From Ailurus styani (taxonomy: Eukaryota > Chordata > Mammalia > Carnivora > Ailuridae), in contig LNAC01000039.1 in assembly GCA_002007465.1 (NCBI GenBank), positions 2,151,217-2,215,216 on the forward strand: DNA of 64,000 nucleotides. The letters are read 5' to 3'. Made by a program: the position numbers and the translations under genes. The notes under the pieces are model-generated. The model did not search any database and had not been told where the DNA came from. It saw only the letters and a list, made by a program, of their open reading frames with translations. The number at the start of each line of letters is the position of its first letter. Position 1 is the first letter of the stretch. Of this stretch, positions 33,901 through 45,677 are shown piece by piece.

Positions 33901-34129
33901 AGACCGGGTTCTTAATCGAGTAGTGAACAGGCTCACGAACGTGGAGCGATTCCCAGTGTCCCTCAGGTCAAGGGTAGCGTTGCCTCTATTCCAGACGTGA
34001 CGTTGCGTACAGGCTTCGGCTCTATCATGTATCTTTATCTACCCCGAAGATCTCACCACAAACCTCCGGGCTTCCTGCCGTTTTCATCTCCACTACTCTC
34101 GTCCACACCATTGGCAAAGAACTCTTAAA
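33901..34129. other. MTRES1 intron 1, unique part
   Basis: Presumed first intron of MTRES1. No feature was recognised. Confidence 0.4.
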
Positions 34130-34329
34130 ATGCACTTCTGTCAGGTCACTTCCCTACTTAAGGTCTTTCTATGATTCCCATGCTCTCTGGGTCAAGTCCA
34201 ACTTTGATAGGTACGGCCTTTGGAGATCTAGCCTTTTGCTCTTCAATCCAGCTCCAACTTTGTGGGATCTTAAGATCTCTGGATTCATTCTGATGCTCCA
34301 TTTCTCTTGATCTACTTTCATTGCACAGT
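34130..34329 (+). repeat. L2 LINE fragment, sense
   Basis: 'tctgtcaggtcacttccct' and 'gattcccatgctctctgggt' resemble the L2 region in sense order. It abuts an antisense L2. Confidence 0.55.
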
Positions 34330-36470
34330 GGCTAATTAAGCACTCTGTGTGCCAGGCACTGTTCTGGGCAGTTGGGATTCAGCAGGGGAAAACAAATTAA
34401 GGTGAAGATTCCTATCCTTGAGGAGTGTATATTATATTAGGGGAAACAGTCCAAAAAAAGAAAAAGAAAAACCCAGTAAATTGATAGGTGAGAAGTGCTA
34501 TGAAGGAAAAAGAGCAGAGTAAGGGGAGATTAGGAAGGCAGGATGCTTATTAAATAAAGTTGGAATGAATGGACAGCATTGAGGTGATATTTGAGGTAAG
34601 AGTTGCAGAAATTGAGTAATCTATGCAGTTGTCTGGGGTAAGAGATTTCTAGGTCCAGCTGGGACAAAGACCTTACTTACCCAAAAATGTTCATTATATG
34701 TGAATAGCATCAGGAAAGCCAATATGGTGGACCTGAGAGAGCAGAGGTTGAGAGTGGCAGGAGATGGAAGAATGGGGGGACCAGATCACATAGAGCCTGT
34801 AACCTTTTCTCAGTGCTTTTGTAGGAGTGATACAGTATAAATTATTTTTTGAAAGAATCACTCTCTGGAAAACAGATCCTAGTGGAGCCTTTGTAGTATT
34901 TCTATCATCATCTGTCATGGTGGTTTAAACTGTGGTAGCAATGGAAGTGGTGAGAAGTGATGGGATACTGGACATGTTTTGAAGATACAGCCGACACAAT
35001 TTCCTAACATTGGATATGGGCATGAGGGAGAGTTAAGAATGACTGGAAACTTTTGTTCTCAGCACCTACAGGGTGGAGTTATCATTCACTGAGATGGGGA
35101 AGGCTACAGGTGCAACAGATTTAGGGTTGGGGACATGTCAGGAGATTGTTTTTGGACCAATAAAGCTTGAGGTGCCTGTTACACACCCAAGGGGAGATGT
35201 CAGGCATTTGGATATTGTATCTAGGGTCACCAAGACCTCCCCTACGTTCATTGACTTGGAAGATTCAACAGGACTTGGCTCTGGCACGTGGCTACGATTT
35301 ATCACAGAGAAAAGATACAAAGCACAGTCAGCAAAGGGAGAAGACTCATAGGACAAAGTGTACAGGAAACTAGGTGGTCTTCCAAGGATCCTCTCCCAGT
35401 GGACTCACATAGGACATGCTTAAGTCCCCAGCAACAAATTGTGACAACATATGTGAAATTTCATCTATCAGAGATGCTCATGAGAGCCTCTGCCCAGGGT
35501 GTTGATTGGCTTTAGTCACACGGGCACTTTCTGCCTTGCATGTATCAAAATTCAAGACTCCCAGGGCGCCTGGGTGGCTCAGTGGGTTAAAGCCTCTGCT
35601 TTCGGCTCAGGTCATGATCTCAGGGTCCTGGGATCGAGGCCGGCATCGGGCTCTCTGCTCAGCAGGGAGCCTGCTTCCTCCTCTCTCTGCCTGCCTCTCT
35701 GCCTACTTGTGATCTCTCTCTCTCTCTGTGTCAAATAAATAAATAAAATCTTAAAAAAATAAAAAAAGTTCAAGACTCCCAGAAGGAAAGCAGGTACTCA
35801 GCATAAGAAATTATACAAACAGTTTAGATGCAGTGAGTGACTCCTTTCAGTTCTGAGAATGCTTAGAATCCTGAAATCCAGGATTCCAGATGCATGCAAA
35901 AGGCCCACCTTGCAAACAGGCCTTTCTAAAGACAGTCCCAAGCCTGCTGTATTAATTCTTCTACACAGATATACATGTCTGGAATTCGGGAGAAAGGTCT
36001 GGAATGGGAATATAGTTGGCATAGAGGGAGTAGTTGGCATATAGGCAGTATTTAAAGCCATGGAAGTGTTTGGTGTCTTGATAAGCATTCATCAAAGCTG
36101 ACTGATGGAGCTGAGCTGGATAAAGTGAAAAATAGAAGACAAGCAGGCCAAAAACAGCCCTGGGGCCCACCAACATTAAGACGTCTGGGAGAAGAGAAGA
36201 AATAGCAGGTAAGGTGAGAAAACCAAGAGCAAGGTGTCTTGGAAGCCAAGTGAAGAAGAGGGGAGTGATCTGTTGTCTCAGACGCTGCTGAGAAGTCAAA
36301 CAAGTTGAGGACTAACAAATGATCTTTTGGGTTTAGATAATGAGAGGGATTAAGGAGAGAATAGACAACTGTTTTTGAGGAGTTCTGTTGTAAAGAGGAA
36401 CAAGAAAAGTTGTACCTGGGGGTTAGTGGGATTAAGAGAAAGTTGGTTGGTTAGTCAGTGAGAGAAATAA
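34330..36470 (-). repeat. Long L2 LINE with reverse transcriptase remnant
   Basis: On the plus strand this begins 'tgtgccaggcactgttctgg', the reverse of the L2 3' end. It then continues through 'gtggtgagaagtgatgggat' and 'cattcactgagatggggaag', again the L2 order in reverse. On the minus strand 36052-36318 encodes FDFSAASETTDH followed by SWFSHLT and NVGGPQGC, matching the reverse transcriptase DLSAAFDTVDH and NVGVPQG motifs of the CR1/L2 clade with substitutions. Frames are broken, so it is dead. A mustelid SINE sits inside at 35564-35768. Length about 2.1 kb is long for an L2 copy. Confidence 0.85.
35564..35768 (+). repeat. CAN-SINE, full-length mustelid-type
   Basis: Sense copy with 'ttcaagactccca' at 35551-35563 and 35769-35781. 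Body near consensus, so probably recent. Confidence 0.95.
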
Positions 36471-37834
36471 CAGCAAGCTAATAAAAGTGGTCCATTAGAA
36501 AGTGAAAAATTACATTTGTAACTTGATGTTTCCCCAAAGTTCTGTTTCAGGCGTCCTTTGCCATTAGAACTCTTCTCCAGCATCCCTGCTCCGAGCTTTA
36601 GCCTGTGCACGATCCAGCCTCCTTTGGACCTGGGTTTTCATTCAAGTTCTCTGACAACCAGTTGACTTGACCCCATTCCAGTTGAATAGCAGTCCCTTGA
36701 GGACAAGAACTGTATGCTTTATACACAGGCCTAGTCTAGCTGCTACTTGGCATATGCAGGCAAATGAGTGAGTGTGTGAGGGGTGAATGCAGTCATGGGT
36801 AGGATGCTCCCTTCATTTCTGGAAAATGAATCTAAGTATTCAGCGGTTTTTTGTATGCTGCGCTGACTGAGGACAGGAATGAGGAATGAGGCGTGGTTCC
36901 TGTTCTGTCACTATCCTTGGAGTTCGGGAGATGAGAATAGTACAAAAAACACACAGCATTGGTGCAGCATGAGTTTGGAGAGGGCAGGGGAGGGCGGAGA
37001 GGGAGAGCGAGTCTTGTGTGGAGTCTGGAAGACGGAGAAGCCATGCTAAAAGGTCAGACACTTTTCTTTCCAGTGGCAGGATCCTTTCTTCAAGTGGAAT
37101 ATAAGGAACCCCAGTATTTGCCAGCACTGCTGTTCTAGTCAAAGAGGGGTTGGCCTAAGGTTAGCTCTCTCCTCCACCGCTTCTCCTTTGACCAGTTTGA
37201 AAGCTCTATGATAGGACTTGGGTTCGCAGACTCTGCCCCATGGCCCTGGGTGTCCACTGATACAAACGGTCATCATCTCCAGCAAAAATTAGGTTAACAT
37301 GTTTTCTCAATTTTATGTTCCTTAATTTTATCTAAACTTTAGCACGTGCCAATGTTTGCTAGAGAATGAAGTATATCACAAAGAGGGAGTAGCTAATAAA
37401 CACAAAGGTAATGCTTGGCATGACATTTTGGTTATGTTAATTGTTTTTCTATGTGAGTATGATTTTAAATAGTTAATTTTGTGCTAGCAAAGGTTTCCTA
37501 GTGTAGGTAAGTGTAATGTATTCATGATATATACAAAAGCAGCATCCTATCCCGGCATTCCTCATAAAAGATACCAGTGTGGTATAATGGCAGGACTTGG
37601 GGAGGGAAATATGGGAGTCCAGAGACTGACAGACAGGACTTGCCTCCTCCAGGATGTCTCCTCTTAGGATTTCTTTTAAGTCGGGGCAATAGTTCTTCCC
37701 GCTCCTCTGCTCCTGAAACTATCCATTCTCTGTGGTATTGCAGTTGATGAAAATTGGTTTTTTGTTCCAGAGAAAATGAGACATAAGTTTCATGGGGTAG
37801 CAGAAAGAACAGTGGACTTGGAATCAGAAGACTG
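36471..37834. other. MTRES1 intron 1, with an L2-like tail
   Basis: 36560-36770 has an L2/L3 3'-end flavour ('cccttgaggacaagaactgt'). The rest is unique and no gene is seen. Confidence 0.45.
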
Positions 37835-38110
37835 ACAGACAGTTCAGCATGGTGGTAAAGAGCATTGACTTAGCCAGGGAACCTGGGTTTGAATCCACTT
37901 AGTATTTGTGTGACCCTGTCACTGAGATGGACTGGTTGGAAGGAATAAATGAATTAATAGAGAGGGTCCTGACCCATAGTAAACAATGATTGTTAAGAAG
38001 ACTTGCCACTGGAATCCTAGCTATACTGTTGACGACCTCTATGAGCTAGCAGATTGTTAAATTGCTCCAAGTCTCATTTGTGCTCATCTGTAAAATGAGG
38101 GTCCTGTGTA
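37835..38110 (+). repeat. MIR SINE
   Basis: 'catggtggtaaagagcattg', 'gaacctgggtttgaatcc', and at the far end 'ctcatctgtaaaatgagg', in MIR order. Confidence 0.8.
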
Positions 38111-38190
38111 AAGTTATCCCTGAGAGGCTGCGCTTTTCATCTGCACGCACATAGGGCTCCAGGAGTATTGTTAATGGGGGGGCAGGGGCG

Positions 38191-38397
38191 TTTTTTTTTT
38201 TTTTTAAGATTTTATTTATTTATTTGACATAGAGAGAGAAATTACAAGTAGGCAGTGAGGCAGGCAGAGAGAGAGGGAGAGGAGGAGCAGGCTCCCTGCT
38301 GAGCAGAGAACCCGATGCGGGCCTCGATCCTAGGACGCTGAGATCATGACCTGAGCCGAAAACAGAGGCTTTAACCCACTGAGCCACCCAGGCGCCC
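38191..38397 (-). repeat. CAN-SINE, mustelid-type
   Basis: Antisense copy, T-run to 'gagccacccaggcgccc'. Confidence 0.94.
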
Positions 38398-38500
38398 GTG
38401 CAGCCAGGTTCTTGGCTCCAGGCATATGTATAGCCTTTGGCATTACACCTGATAGCAAAACAAACTTTGCTGAAGTCACTTAGGCCAGTGTTTTCAAAGG

Positions 38501-38705
38501 TTTTTTTTTTTTTTTTTAAGATATTTATTTATTTATTTATTTGACAGAGAGAGATCACAAGTAGGCAGAGAAGCGGGCAGAGAGAGAGGAGGAAGCAGGT
38601 TCCCTGCTGAGCAGAGAGCCCAATGTGGGCCTCCATCCCAGGACCCTGAGATCATGACCTGAGCCGAAGGCAGAGGCTTTAACCCACTGAGCTACCCAGG
38701 CGCCC
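38501..38705 (-). repeat. CAN-SINE, mustelid-type
   Basis: Antisense copy, T-run to 'gagctacccaggcgccc', about 100 bases from the previous one. Confidence 0.94.
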
Positions 38706-38887
38706 AAACTTTTTTTTTTTTATTATTATCTTTAGTAAATACATTTTCTATGGTGACCCAGTATTTGTATATGTAGATATGTGTATGAGTATTATAATGA
38801 AAGTTTCATAAAGCAGTATTTACTCTTACTGTATGTGGTATACTGGAATATATTCTATGCTCTTCAGTTTCAGTTCTCTTAAAAAAT

Positions 38888-39090
38888 TTTTTTTTAATTT
38901 ATTTATTTGACAGAGAACAAGAGAGAGAAAGCACGAGAGAGCACAAGCAGAGGGACTGGCAGAGGGAGAGGGAGAAGCAGGCTTCTGGCTGAGCAGTGAG
39001 CATGACATGGGATGGGGGGGAGGCGATTCCAGGACCCTGAGATCATGACCTCAGCTGAAGGCACATGCTTCACTGACTGAGCCACCCAGC
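38888..39090 (-). repeat. CAN-SINE, older
   Basis: Antisense copy with 'gacagagaacaagagagaga'. 'agttctcttaaaaa' before and 'tagttcttaaaaag' after look like a target-site duplication. Confidence 0.88.
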
Positions 39091-39505
39091 CAGTTTTAGT
39101 TCTTAAAAAGTAAAAGTTTTATAATGGCTTATGACCCACAATTTGAAAAACACCTAAAGATAGGCAGATTATCATCGTTAATGTCCATCTTTTATCATCT
39201 GTATTACAAGAGCATCTTACTAACCAATCTGGTCTAGGCCCAACAGTCAGTAAGTGGTGATTTCAGCCAGGGCTGTCTTGGCCCATAACTTGGACATCAC
39301 CTGGATAAACGGTAATGAGTCTAGAACTTAGGACCAACACATAATTTCTGAGGCTGATAGTAGAGAGCCCTGGCCACTTACGGTTAACCTTCTGTGTGTT
39401 TTGGGTGGGTGGGAAGGTATGAAAGGTTCTACTTATGAGAGAATTACTTTTCTTAACATTTTACACTGTGAAGAATATATGTTAAAATGTTAAAAGTGGT
39501 TGTCA

Positions 39506-39698
39506 GGGCGCCTGGGTGGCTCAGTGGGTTAAAGCCTCTGCTTTCGGCTCAGGTCATGATCTCAGCGTCCTGGGATTGAGGCCCACATCGGGCTCTCTGC
39601 TCGGCGAGAAGCCTGCTTCCTCCTCTCCCTGTCTCTCTGCCTGCCTCTCTGCCTACTTGTGATCTCTCTCTCTCTGTGTCAAATAAATAAATAAAATC
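39506..39698 (+). repeat. CAN-SINE, sense arm of an inverted pair
   Basis: Sense mustelid-type copy whose tail 'aaataaataaataaaatc' runs straight into the T-run of an antisense copy. Confidence 0.94.
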
Positions 39699-39822
39699 TT
39701 TTTTTTTTTTAAGATTTTATTTATTTATTTATTTGACACAGAGAGAGAGAGATCACAAGTAGGCAGAGAGGCAGGCAGAGAGACAGGGAGAGGAGGAAGC
39801 AGGCTCCCCGCCGAGCAGAGAG
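39699..39822 (-). repeat. CAN-SINE, antisense arm, cut by a gap
   Basis: Antisense mustelid-type copy starting with its T-run, directly tail-to-tail with the previous SINE and truncated by the gap at 39823. Confidence 0.92.
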
Positions 39823-40415
39823 NNNNNNNNNNNNNNNNNNNNNNNNNNNNNNNNNNNNNNNNNNNNNNNNNNNNNNNNNNNNNNNNNNNNNNNNNNNNNN
39901 NNNNNNNNNNNNNNNNNNNNNNNNNNNNNNNNNNNNNNNNNNNNNNNNNNNNNNNNNNNNNNNNNNNNNNNNNNNNNNNNNNNNNNNNNNNNNNNNNNNN
40001 NNNNNNNNNNNNNNNNNNNNNNNNNNNNNNNNNNNNNNNNNNNNNNNNNNNNNNNNNNNNNNNNNNNNNNNNNNNNNNNNNNNNNNNNNNNNNNNNNNNN
40101 NNNNNNNNNNNNNNNNNNNNNNNNNNNNNNNNNNNNNNNNNNNNNNNNNNNNNNNNNNNNNNNNNNNNNNNNNNNNNNNNNNNNNNNNNNNNNNNNNNNN
40201 NNNNNNNNNNNNNNNNNNNNNNNNNNNNNNNNNNNNNNNNNNNNNNNNNNNNNNNNNNNNNNNNNNNNNNNNNNNNNNNNNNNNNNNNNNNNNNNNNNNN
40301 NNNNNNNNNNNNNNNNNNNNNNNNNNNNNNNNNNNNNNNNNNNNNNNNNNNNNNNNNNNNNNNNNNNNNNNNNNNNNNNNNNNNNNNNNNNNNNNNNNNN
40401 NNNNNNNNNNNNNNN
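39823..40415. other. Assembly gap in a SINE cluster
   Basis: 593 N between 'ccgagcagagag' and 'ctgagccacccaggcgccc', both SINE sequence. The real content may be just the rest of one SINE, or more. Confidence 0.98.
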
Positions 40416-40440
40416 CTGAGCCACCCAGGCGCCCAGGGGT

Positions 40441-40639
40441 TTTTTTTTTTTTAAAGATTTTATTTATTTGACACAGAGAGAGAAAGATCACAAGTAGGCA
40501 GAGAGGCAGGCAGAGAGAGAGGAGGAACCAGGCTCCCTGCTGAGTAGAGAGCCCAATGCGGGCCTCGATCCCAGGACCCTGAAGATCATGACCTGAGCTG
40601 AAGGCAGAGGCTTTAACCCACTGAGCCACCCAGGCGCCT
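40441..40639 (-). repeat. CAN-SINE, mustelid-type
   Basis: Antisense copy right of the gap, T-run to 'gagccacccaggcgcc'. The 19 bases before it (40416-40434) are the end of another antisense copy. Confidence 0.93.
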
Positions 40640-40654
40640 TGTTTTTGTTTTTTT

Positions 40655-40758
40655 TAATTTTTATTTTTTAAATAATCTCTACACCCAGTGTGGGGCTCGA
40701 ACCCATAATCAGATGTCAAGAGTCACATGTTCCACCAACTGAGCCAGCCAGGAACTCC
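40655..40758 (-). repeat. Short CAN-SINE
   Basis: Antisense short form, 'taatctctacacccagtgtg' to 'gagccagccaggaactcc'. Confidence 0.85.
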
Positions 40759-41010
40759 TTAATTTTTGACTGTAGTGATCCATGAAATACAAAGTCTAGG
40801 GATTACTGAAATATACTATTTTCTTTTTTTATCCCTATTTCTATAAAATGTAAGGTTTTTTTCTATGCATAATTATTATTCTCTATTAAATTACATAGCA
40901 TATGTATAAGAATTATTTCTCTCAATATTTCTCTTTAAGGTGCTTTAGATAGTTTCCAGTCAGTATTTTAGAGCACTCTGTGGATTTTATAGCATTTAAT
41001 AATTATTTCA

Positions 41011-41204
41011 GGGGATCCTGGGTGGCTCAGTGGGTTAAAGCTTCTGCCTTCAGCTCAGGTCATGATCTCAGGGTCCTGGGATCAAGCCCTGCATCGGGCT
41101 CCCTGCTCGGCGGGGAGCCTGCTTCCTCCTCTCTGCCTGCTTCTCTCCCTACTTGTGATCTCTCTCTCTGTGTCAAATAAATAAATAAAATCTTCAAAAA
41201 AAAA
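41011..41204 (+). repeat. CAN-SINE, mustelid-type
   Basis: Sense copy in the first intron of MTRES1. 'aattatttca' on both sides. Confidence 0.93.
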
Positions 41205-41218
41205 TAATTATTATTTCA

Positions 41219-41979
41219 AACTATACTTGTGTTGAAAAACAATCTCTAAAATTATGCCTGCTTTATTTCTCAGTTAAGACTCAGATTGGGATCCCAAGAG
41301 CAATGAGATACAGAGTTCAGCTTGCGTTGTCTAACTTTGTTCATGCCAACAAAAATAAGAGCCAAAATATTAACAAATATAACTTGGAAGTAGTTATGTG
41401 CTTTTGAGTGGGCTTACAGGTAATTGCTGTTGTCAGCTTTGTGTTGAATGGAAAGTAGGAAGGAAAAGTCATTGAAACCATCATCAAAGAAATTTGTCTG
41501 AAAGTGTAGTCTTAGCACTGTGGAAAGTCATTCGCCGACTTAAGGTATGAGGATATGGGCCATATGGCACCCCTTCTCAGATTACTAAATCATGGCCTCT
41601 AAAGCCATCTTAATGTACTTGGGAAGGTTTGCTACCATCATAATAAGATGGTTTCTGCTGCCTTTGAGGTAACCTAGGAATTGACTACTCTCTGGCATGT
41701 CAGCACCTCAGTGCCTCAGGAAACAATTACCTAGTTTCTAAGTCTCCTGGCCCCTTCCTTCTCTTCCAGCTAATACCTCAAACAGTAGGAGAAAGATGGA
41801 AATGGTAAAATGTAACTCTGCTTGCTAGCTCTGACTTGCTGGGGTTGGGGCTTGAAATAAAGTCAAGAGATTCACTCTGGGTTTTATGAAATCATGATGT
41901 GGTGTCCTTCCTTGGCAAAGTCAGTATTGTAAGGGTGTGACAGATGTCAACAGATGGTCTTTCTCTCCATGAGATTCTT
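41219..41979. other. MTRES1 intron 1, unique
   Basis: No feature recognised. Confidence 0.45.
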
Positions 41980-42139
41980 GTTTTTAAAATTTTATTTATT
42001 TAAGAAAAAAATGAGAGCACGAGGCGGGGAGGGTCAGAGAGAGAAGCAGACTCCCTGCTGAGCAGGGAGCCCCATGCATGAGTCGGATCATGACCTGAGC
42101 CGAAGGTAGTCGCTTAACAACTGAGCCACCCAGGTGCCC
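41980..42139 (-). repeat. CAN-SINE, shortened
   Basis: Antisense copy missing a piece near 'gcatgagtcggatcatgacc'. It lies about 330 bases upstream of the MTRES1 exon 2 acceptor. Confidence 0.88.
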
Positions 42140-42477
42140 GAGATCTCTTTTTTAAAACCCTTGAGAAGTACTGTTAATATTTTTCAGTAGCAATCAGTAT
42201 CCAAGCTAATTTGGCAGATGGAGAAGAGGAGAACCTGTGTGTTCACACATCTTAGTATCTAGTTCCACCCTCCTGAGGGAAGCATAGCTAGAAGACTCAC
42301 CATGGAAAAGTGCATGCCCCTGAGTACGTGCAGACCAATACGGTCTTTTGTAGGGGAGAATAAGCACTGTACTGATATGGAGTATTCATGGCGTGCATGG
42401 TTTATGTTGTAAGAATGCCAGGACACTGCACTTGTGAAATAAAACTGAATTATTGTCTGTTTCAGGTTATATGCACC

Positions 42478-42944
42478 ATGGCTATGACTGGTGTCAGATT
42501 CCCTGCCAGTGTTCTGAGAAAGCCAGATGCCTGGATTGGACTTTGGGGTGTGCTGCAAGGGACACCTTCATATAAACTCTGTGCTTCCTGGAATCAATAC
42601 TTCTATTTTTCTAGTACCCAGTTAAACACACCAAATTGTAAAACATTTTTCCATAACATTTTCTCACTGAGACTCCCAAGGCTTTTAATATCTCCAGAAT
42701 ATATTTTCCCCCTTTCCGTAAGACTTAAAAGTAATATAAGCTCTAAAAAATCCACTAAGAAGACTCTGCAGAAAGCCGAGGATGAAGAGGACACTGATGA
42801 AGAGAGTGATCGTGAGATGAGTGAGCAGGAAGAGGAGCTGGAGGATGACCCCAGCGTGGTCAAAGACTATAAAGACCTGGAGAAAGCGGTGCAGTCTTTT
42901 CGGTATGATGTTATCCTCAAGACAGGCCTAGACGTCGGGAGGAA
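42478..42944 (+). CDS. MTRES1: MTRES1 (C6orf203), first coding exon
   Basis: Encodes residues 1-155 and two bases of codon 156. The exon opens at 42466 after a TTTCAG acceptor; the start codon lies in a good context (gcaccATGG). I chose this ATG because the longer open frame upstream is intronic. Residues 1 to about 84 contain basic and hydrophobic residues and no acid-rich part, fitting a mitochondrial targeting region (RKPDAWIGLWGV at 14-25 is family-typical). Residues 99-124 are strongly acidic (EDEEDTDEES...EQEEELEDD). FRYDVILKTGLDVGR at 141-155 starts the S4-like RNA-binding domain. The exon ends at a GTAAGT donor. MTRES1 is a mitochondrial matrix factor that binds RNA, supports mitochondrial transcription under stress and helps rescue stalled mitoribosomes. 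Confidence 0.96.
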
Positions 42945-43324
42945 GTAAGTATGATGTGCATTTTATTACAAAATCCTTAGTCTTTCTGTCATTTTAATGT
43001 AGTAGTTCCCATCACTCAGCGTGTCTTATGGTGAGGGGCAGCCACAGATACGAGGGGACCTTCCCGGTCACCTCTTTCAGTTGTTTCCTTCTACGGATGA
43101 GAACAGTGACTCCCCAGCGAGTCAGGTGACTGCCGGCACATCCCCTATGCCATATTTCCGTGATTCCAAGACACAGTTGACTCTAAGATGAGCCATTGAT
43201 TTAATACCAGCTTCTTGAGAAAAGTAATGACCACGTTAGAGGTAGATAGCAAGAGGAAAGCATGCCTGGGTTTCACAAATTCCACAGTGTAAGAAGGTAC
43301 CTTTTAGAAGCAACAGAAGCTGTG

Positions 43325-43470
43325 TAATGTGGTAGAGGATGCAAGCTCTTTAACTAGACCCTTTGTGGTCTGTGTGAGCCTGGGCAAGTTCTTGAATTCC
43401 ATAAGCTTCAGCTTTCTCATCTGTAAAATGTAAAATAGCACCTACGTTGGAAGTTGGTGCTGTTCTATCT
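43325..43470 (+). repeat. MIR SINE
   Basis: 'aatgtggtagaggatgcaag', 'gtgagcctgggcaagttctt', 'tctcatctgtaaaatg' in MIR order. Confidence 0.75.
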
Positions 43471-43474
43471 AAAG

Positions 43475-44060
43475 CATCTTAGTGGATGGAACTAGAGGGT
43501 ATTACGCTAAGCGAAGTAAGTCAGAGAAAGACAAACACCATATGATTTCCCTCATATGTGGAATGTAAGAAACAAAACCGATGAACCTAGGGGAAGGGAA
43601 GGAAAGATAAGACAAAAACAGGGAGGGGTGCCTGGGTGGCTCAGTCAGTTAAGTGGCTGCCTTCTGCTCAGATCATGATCCCAGATTCCTGGGATTGAGT
43701 CCCGCATTGGGCTCCCTGCTCAATGGAGAGCCTCCTTTTCCCTCTCCCTCTGCCTGCTGCTCTGCCTACTTGTGCTCTCTAGCTCTCTAACAAATAAGTA
43801 AAATCTTAAAAAATAAAAAAAAGGCAAAAACAGGGAGACAAACCATGAGAGACTCTTAACTCTAGGAAACAAACTGAGGGTTGCTGGAGAGGAGGTGGGG
43901 AGGATGGGGTAACTGGGCAGTGGGCATGAACGAGGGCATGTGATGTGATTGGACACTGGGTGTCCTGCAACTGACGAATCATTGAGCTCTACCTCTGAAA
44001 CTAGGAATATACTCTAGGTTAATTAAGTTGAATTTAAATTTAAAAACATAATAAAGCAGT
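43475..44060 (+). repeat. Carnivore L1 3' end with a nested CAN-SINE
   Basis: 'taagcgaagtaagtcagaga', 'gactcttaactctaggaaac' and 'aactgagggttgctggagag' are the carnivore L1 3' end in sense order. The SINE at 43626-43824 splits it. Confidence 0.85.
43626..43824 (+). repeat. CAN-SINE nested in L1
   Basis: Sense copy with 'caaaaacagggag' at 43613-43625 and 43825-43837, a 13-base target-site duplication. Confidence 0.95.
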
Positions 44061-45063
44061 GCCTGATACATAGTAGATACTCATTGTATGTTAGCTATTA
44101 TGAAGGAAATACTGTGTGTTCATATATAGTGCATAGAGATGTTAAGTGGAACTTTCAAGATTTCTTTAGTTTTCTTGTTCTCTCTACTAGACTAATTATA
44201 TAAGAATAGTGACCCTCATTGTTCATTCATTCCTTTAGCAATCATTGTGTGTATACTGCATGCAAGGTAAGAATCATGGTATGGATAATATGTTCAGATT
44301 TCCATGTGTAATTAATATCTTTATGACCTAATTTAATGGCATAGTTTAATTTTTTAACCCATGACGCTTAAGGACTCGTAAAAATGACCGAGCCTATAGG
44401 CCTTCTCGTGGGGATTTACTGAATGTTCTCTAAAATCTGGCCAACTTATAAGGGGGGGTGGGGGTCCTCTCTCTCCCCCAGAGAAGTAGCTGCTGCTGTT
44501 AGAAGCAGAACCCTAGAAGTTAATTACCTGGAGTCAGAGCAGCAAGAGAAGAGCTCACTGATTTTTGTCAGCACTCTCTCCTGGTCTGGTTGCCCTAGTG
44601 ATTGACTTGAGAGATCAGCAGCTGCTGGATTGGAGTTTCCCCCCACCTCAGTGCAGACTCTCAGAGGATTTTTTAATGGCCTCACCATACGTGTGGTACC
44701 TGGTTTTTCTCTCAGAGCCCAGAGCCCTTTGGTGGTCATGAATCCCGGGAGCTCCTGGTTTGCAGGCGGCTGCTGCAGGAATCCAGCGGGGTACCCCAAG
44801 CCCTCCCCAAGCTTACCTGCCCAGTGATGCCAGCAGGTCTCTGCCACGGTTCGGCGTCTGTTCAGAAGCACCCCTTGATCTCGCTGTTTCACATACACAT
44901 GGGAGCAGTTGACTCCCACTTTCCCAGCACCCAGAATGGAGGTTTTGTGGGGAGGCTGGTCACTGTCAGAATAAGCATTAATGCAGGTGTTTTTTTCCAG
45001 ACCTGTATAATTGTTTTGAATATATTTCTATTTCAAAGCATTTGACCTTTTTTTTTTTTAAAG

Positions 45064-45136
45064 CAAAGTGGAAGATGCATTCTACAAAGGTGAACTCAGG
45101 CTGAATGGGGAAAAATTATGGAAGAAAAGCAGAACG
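45064..45136 (+). CDS. MTRES1: MTRES1, second coding exon (S4 domain core)
   Basis: Begins after an AAAG acceptor preceded by a T-run and ends at a GTGAGC donor. The split codon AA|C gives Asn156, then KVEDAFYKGELRLNGEKLWK and KSRT (residues 157-180). The pattern 'GLDVGRNKVEDAFYKGELRLNG' cut across exons 2 and 3 is that of an S4 domain, where a short helix-turn precedes a 'G-x-L-x-x-N-G' strand that contacts RNA. The 73-base length keeps the frame from exon 2 to exon 4, which confirms the exon borders. Confidence 0.95.
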
Positions 45137-45677
45137 GTGAGCTATTCTGACAGCAGATATTTTTGTCTGTTTCTCTGCCAGTACTCAGTGCCACCCCGAG
45201 TTCCCTTCAGGGGACATCAGTGACTCCTTGTGTATGTCTGTGTTACCCTCTCTGCGAGTCCCCATGGGCCTGGTCAAGCTAGTGAGAATCACCAGCCAAC
45301 TTGGTCCCACAAACCACTTGCTCTTTTGCAGCCTTGCTGTCCTTAAGAGAAAGCTTTCCCTTTTTCTTTAAAATTTTAAAACGGGCCACTATCACAATTG
45401 GCAAAATTCCGTTAACGGAGTCATTAGTCCCATGAAGAGCTAATAATGACGCTAAGAAGAGTTGATTGTGTAGTGCTTATGTTGGACTCTGTTACCTGAG
45501 CAGGTGTGTGATTCTGGTCAATCCGGCAGTTACCCCAACACTTGGCTCTGTGCCCTGCTCTGTGTGCAGAGCAGCCAGCAAAAAAGAGAGTCCCTGTTTT
45601 CCAACAGACCCATAGCAATACTATTGTTAAGTGAAAGAAGCCAGGTATAAGAAAATGTATTTCCAGTATCGTTACAA

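Larger units (their letters stand above)
42945..45063 (+). other. MTRES1: MTRES1 intron between coding exons 1 and 2
   Basis: GTAAGT at 42945 to AAAG at 45063. It holds a MIR at about 43325-43470, a carnivore L1 3' end with a nested SINE (43475-44060) and unique DNA from about 44070 to the acceptor. Confidence 0.9.

Noticed and set aside
33081..33915. Arg/Pro/Gly-rich frames over the 33 kb CpG island
   Set aside because: GC-island composition effect; no known N-terminal MTRES1 sequence is present, and the MTRES1 start is in exon 2.
36052..36318. Minus-strand frame as a host gene exon
   Set aside because: It matches the L2/CR1 reverse transcriptase and is broken by stops.
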